This document shows positions 4,772-5,975 of a DNA stretch of 5,975 nt, piece after piece (position 1 is the first letter of the stretch; the number at the start of each line of letters is the position of its first letter). Both the position numbers and the translations under genes were made by a program. The notes below the pieces were generated by a model. That model made no database searches. It was not told the origin of the DNA and saw only the letters and a program-made list of their open reading frames with translations. The DNA comes from Synergistaceae bacterium (GTDB lineage: Bacteria > Synergistota > Synergistia > Synergistales > Aminobacteriaceae), in assembly GCA_012523155.1 (NCBI GenBank), contig JAAYJB010000163.1, positions 1-5,975 on the forward strand. The letters are read 5' to 3'.

Positions 4772-5890
4772 ATGAAAACAGTGATCGTGGCTGCATGCGC
4801 ATTCCTGGCCTTCGGAGCGTTTTCGTTTTTCCCCCGGCCCGCAGACGCAGCGGAACCTTCCGTTTCCGTCGATTACGAATACGGCGATCTGAAAGAAGTG
4901 ATCGTCGGCCTGCCCTACGGCATGTCGCCCTCGCTGGAAGCGAAATGGTTCGCCGACGCGCTGAAAGTGCTGCCGGATGATGAAGCGGAATACGCCCGGA
5001 AGACAGCGGGAATGCTCTGGACGGAGATGATCAACCCCGACACGGGCAAAAGCGAAACGCAGATGCTGGCAGAAGAAAACCAGGCCTTCATCGCAATCCT
5101 GCAGTCCCTGGGCGTCACGGTGTACCGTCCAGCGGAGATCACCGTCGATTTCATCAAAAAGCATTACGGCGCGGATGTACTGCTCAACGGCTTCAGCCAG
5201 GACTTCCCCCGGGACAACATGGCCGTCATCGGCAGCAACGTCATCGAGTTCAATCTGCGGACACCGATCCGCAAGGTGGACATCTCCGGATTCCGGGATA
5301 TCCTGACCGAAAAATGTTCCGACCCGGCAGTCAGGTGGTTCTCCATGCCCCACACCGAGCTTCTCGAACCCGCCCGCGCCGACGCGCCCCTTCTGGAGGG
5401 CGGCGACGTCATCGTGCTGGGCAGAACCGTTTTGGTCGGCAATACGGAAAACCCCAGCGTGGGGTCCAACGAGGCCGGCTTCAACTGGCTCAAAAACATC
5501 CTGGGCGATGACTATACGGTGAAACGCGTCCGGCTCGTGGAAAGCGTGCTGCACCTGGACTGCGTGCTCTCCGTACCCCGCGACGGACTCGCCATCATCT
5601 GCGAAGAAGCCTTCCTCGACGGCCTGCCCGAAGAGATCAAAGACTGGGACCTGATCAGGGTCAGCCTGGATGATGTCAAGCGGCTTGCCGTCAACAGCCT
5701 TCCCGTCAATTCCCAACACTACGTTCTGTCCTATAACCTGCACAACGACAACCGCTACATCCAGACCGAACTCGAAAAGCGGGGCATCACAGTCCACCGC
5801 GTGTTTTTCGGAACCCACAACGGCCAGGGCGGATCGCTGCGCTGCGCGACCCAGCCTCTGAAGCGGGAGGTCAGAACGACGAACCCCTGA
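4772..5890 (+). CDS. Predicted exported amidinotransferase / arginine-deiminase superfamily enzyme
   Basis: The protein has 372 residues. Residues 1-26 look like a Sec signal peptide: Lys2, a hydrophobic stretch (4-20), then PRPADA before AEP, with cleavage probable after Ala26 or Ala27. The mature part has the guanidino-modifying pentein pattern: FPRDNM (145-150, Asp148), LEGGD (208-212), His261 in HLDCVLSVP with Asp263, and the probable nucleophile Cys358 in GGSLRCATQPL. These enzymes attack the guanidinium carbon of arginine-like substrates through a Cys-amidine intermediate, either hydrolysing it (deiminase, dimethylarginine hydrolase) or passing it to an amine (amidinotransferase). The substrate cannot be fixed here. 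Length and the full catalytic set suggest an active enzyme. The ATG at 4772 is preferred over the in-frame one at 4733 because of the GAGGAG at 7 bases and because it yields a normal signal peptide. No transporter or partner gene is visible downstream before the window ends. Confidence 0.87.
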   Translation: MKTVIVAACAFLAFGAFSFFPRPADAAEPSVSVDYEYGDLKEVIVGLPYGMSPSLEAKWFADALKVLPDDEAEYARKTAGMLWTEMINPDTGKSETQMLAEENQAFIAILQSLGVTVYRPAEITVDFIKKHYGADVLLNGFSQDFPRDNMAVIGSNVIEFNLRTPIRKVDISGFRDILTEKCSDPAVRWFSMPHTELLEPARADAPLLEGGDVIVLGRTVLVGNTENPSVGSNEAGFNWLKNILGDDYTVKRVRLVESVLHLDCVLSVPRDGLAIICEEAFLDGLPEEIKDWDLIRVSLDDVKRLAVNSLPVNSQHYVLSYNLHNDNRYIQTELEKRGITVHRVFFGTHNGQGGSLRCATQPLKREVRTTNP

Positions 5891-5975
5891 GACTTTAAAA
5901 GGGCACGTAGGTCAAGAACGGAGAACGTATTCTGCAGCTCCTGCGGGGTTTTCACATCCTCGCCCCGGAGCACCC
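5891..5975 (+). other. Non-coding tail after the amidinotransferase, with a possible terminator
   Basis: CTGCAG (5932-5937) can pair with CTGCGG (5941-5946, one G-T pair) around CTC, followed by GGTTTTC, a weak intrinsic-terminator pattern. A competing fold pairs GCTCC plus GGGG (5937-5941, 5945-5948) with CCCC plus GGAGC (5963-5971). The window ends before the next gene can be seen. Confidence 0.4.

Noticed and set aside
4476..4802. Minus-strand frames (108 and 76 codons) in the prfC-amidinotransferase gap
   Set aside because: No ribosome-binding site or family resemblance, biased Cys/Ser/Arg composition, and overlap with the start of the amidinotransferase gene.
4688..5818. A 376-codon open frame on the minus strand
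   Set aside because: It is the antisense shadow of the amidinotransferase gene, whose plus-strand frame has a clear family match, ribosome-binding site and catalytic motifs.
5755..5973. A minus-strand frame entering from the right edge
   Set aside because: More than half of it is antisense to the C-terminus of the amidinotransferase, and the remainder shows no domain; too little sequence to claim a gene.

Overview
The window is a stretch of bacterial chromosome with tightly packed housekeeping and metabolic genes, GC-rich in the coding parts. It is interrupted by one small toxin-antitoxin pair and an AT-rich intergenic stretch: 46 G/C in the 150 bases 1511-1660. No rRNA, tRNA, CRISPR array or insertion sequence is visible. 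The protein sequences look like those of an anaerobic, amino-acid-using bacterium. A Synergistota-like or Desulfobacterota-like source is my best guess from general resemblance only; nothing in the window proves it.

Layout from left to right. (1) 1-708, plus strand: the 3' two thirds of a zinc-type medium-chain alcohol/polyol dehydrogenase, closed by a perfect 15-bp hairpin. (2) 859-1498, minus strand: a type II toxin-antitoxin operon, with a ribbon-helix-helix antitoxin overlapping a PIN-domain (VapC-like) ribonuclease, driven by a clear sigma-70 type promoter. (3) 1499-1766: an AT-rich region with a tandem 10-bp repeat, a perfect 14-bp palindrome and a compact three-helix leader that hides the ribosome-binding site of the next gene. 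(4) 1767-2574, plus strand: a prolyl-tRNA editing (PrdX/ProXp-ala type) deacylase followed 85 bases later by ywbE. (5) 2575-2712: convergent intergenic region with terminator hairpins. (6) 2713-4323, minus strand: prfC (peptide chain release factor 3). (7) 4324-4771: a 448-base divergent intergenic region without a convincing gene. (8) 4772-5890, plus strand: an amidinotransferase/arginine-deiminase superfamily enzyme carrying an apparent Sec signal peptide, followed by a short non-coding tail.

The tRNA-editing deacylase and prfC both serve translation quality control, but they are convergent and not co-transcribed. The points most worth following are the RBS-sequestering leader in front of the deacylase gene and the predicted export of the guanidino-group enzyme. 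Most other content is ordinary.
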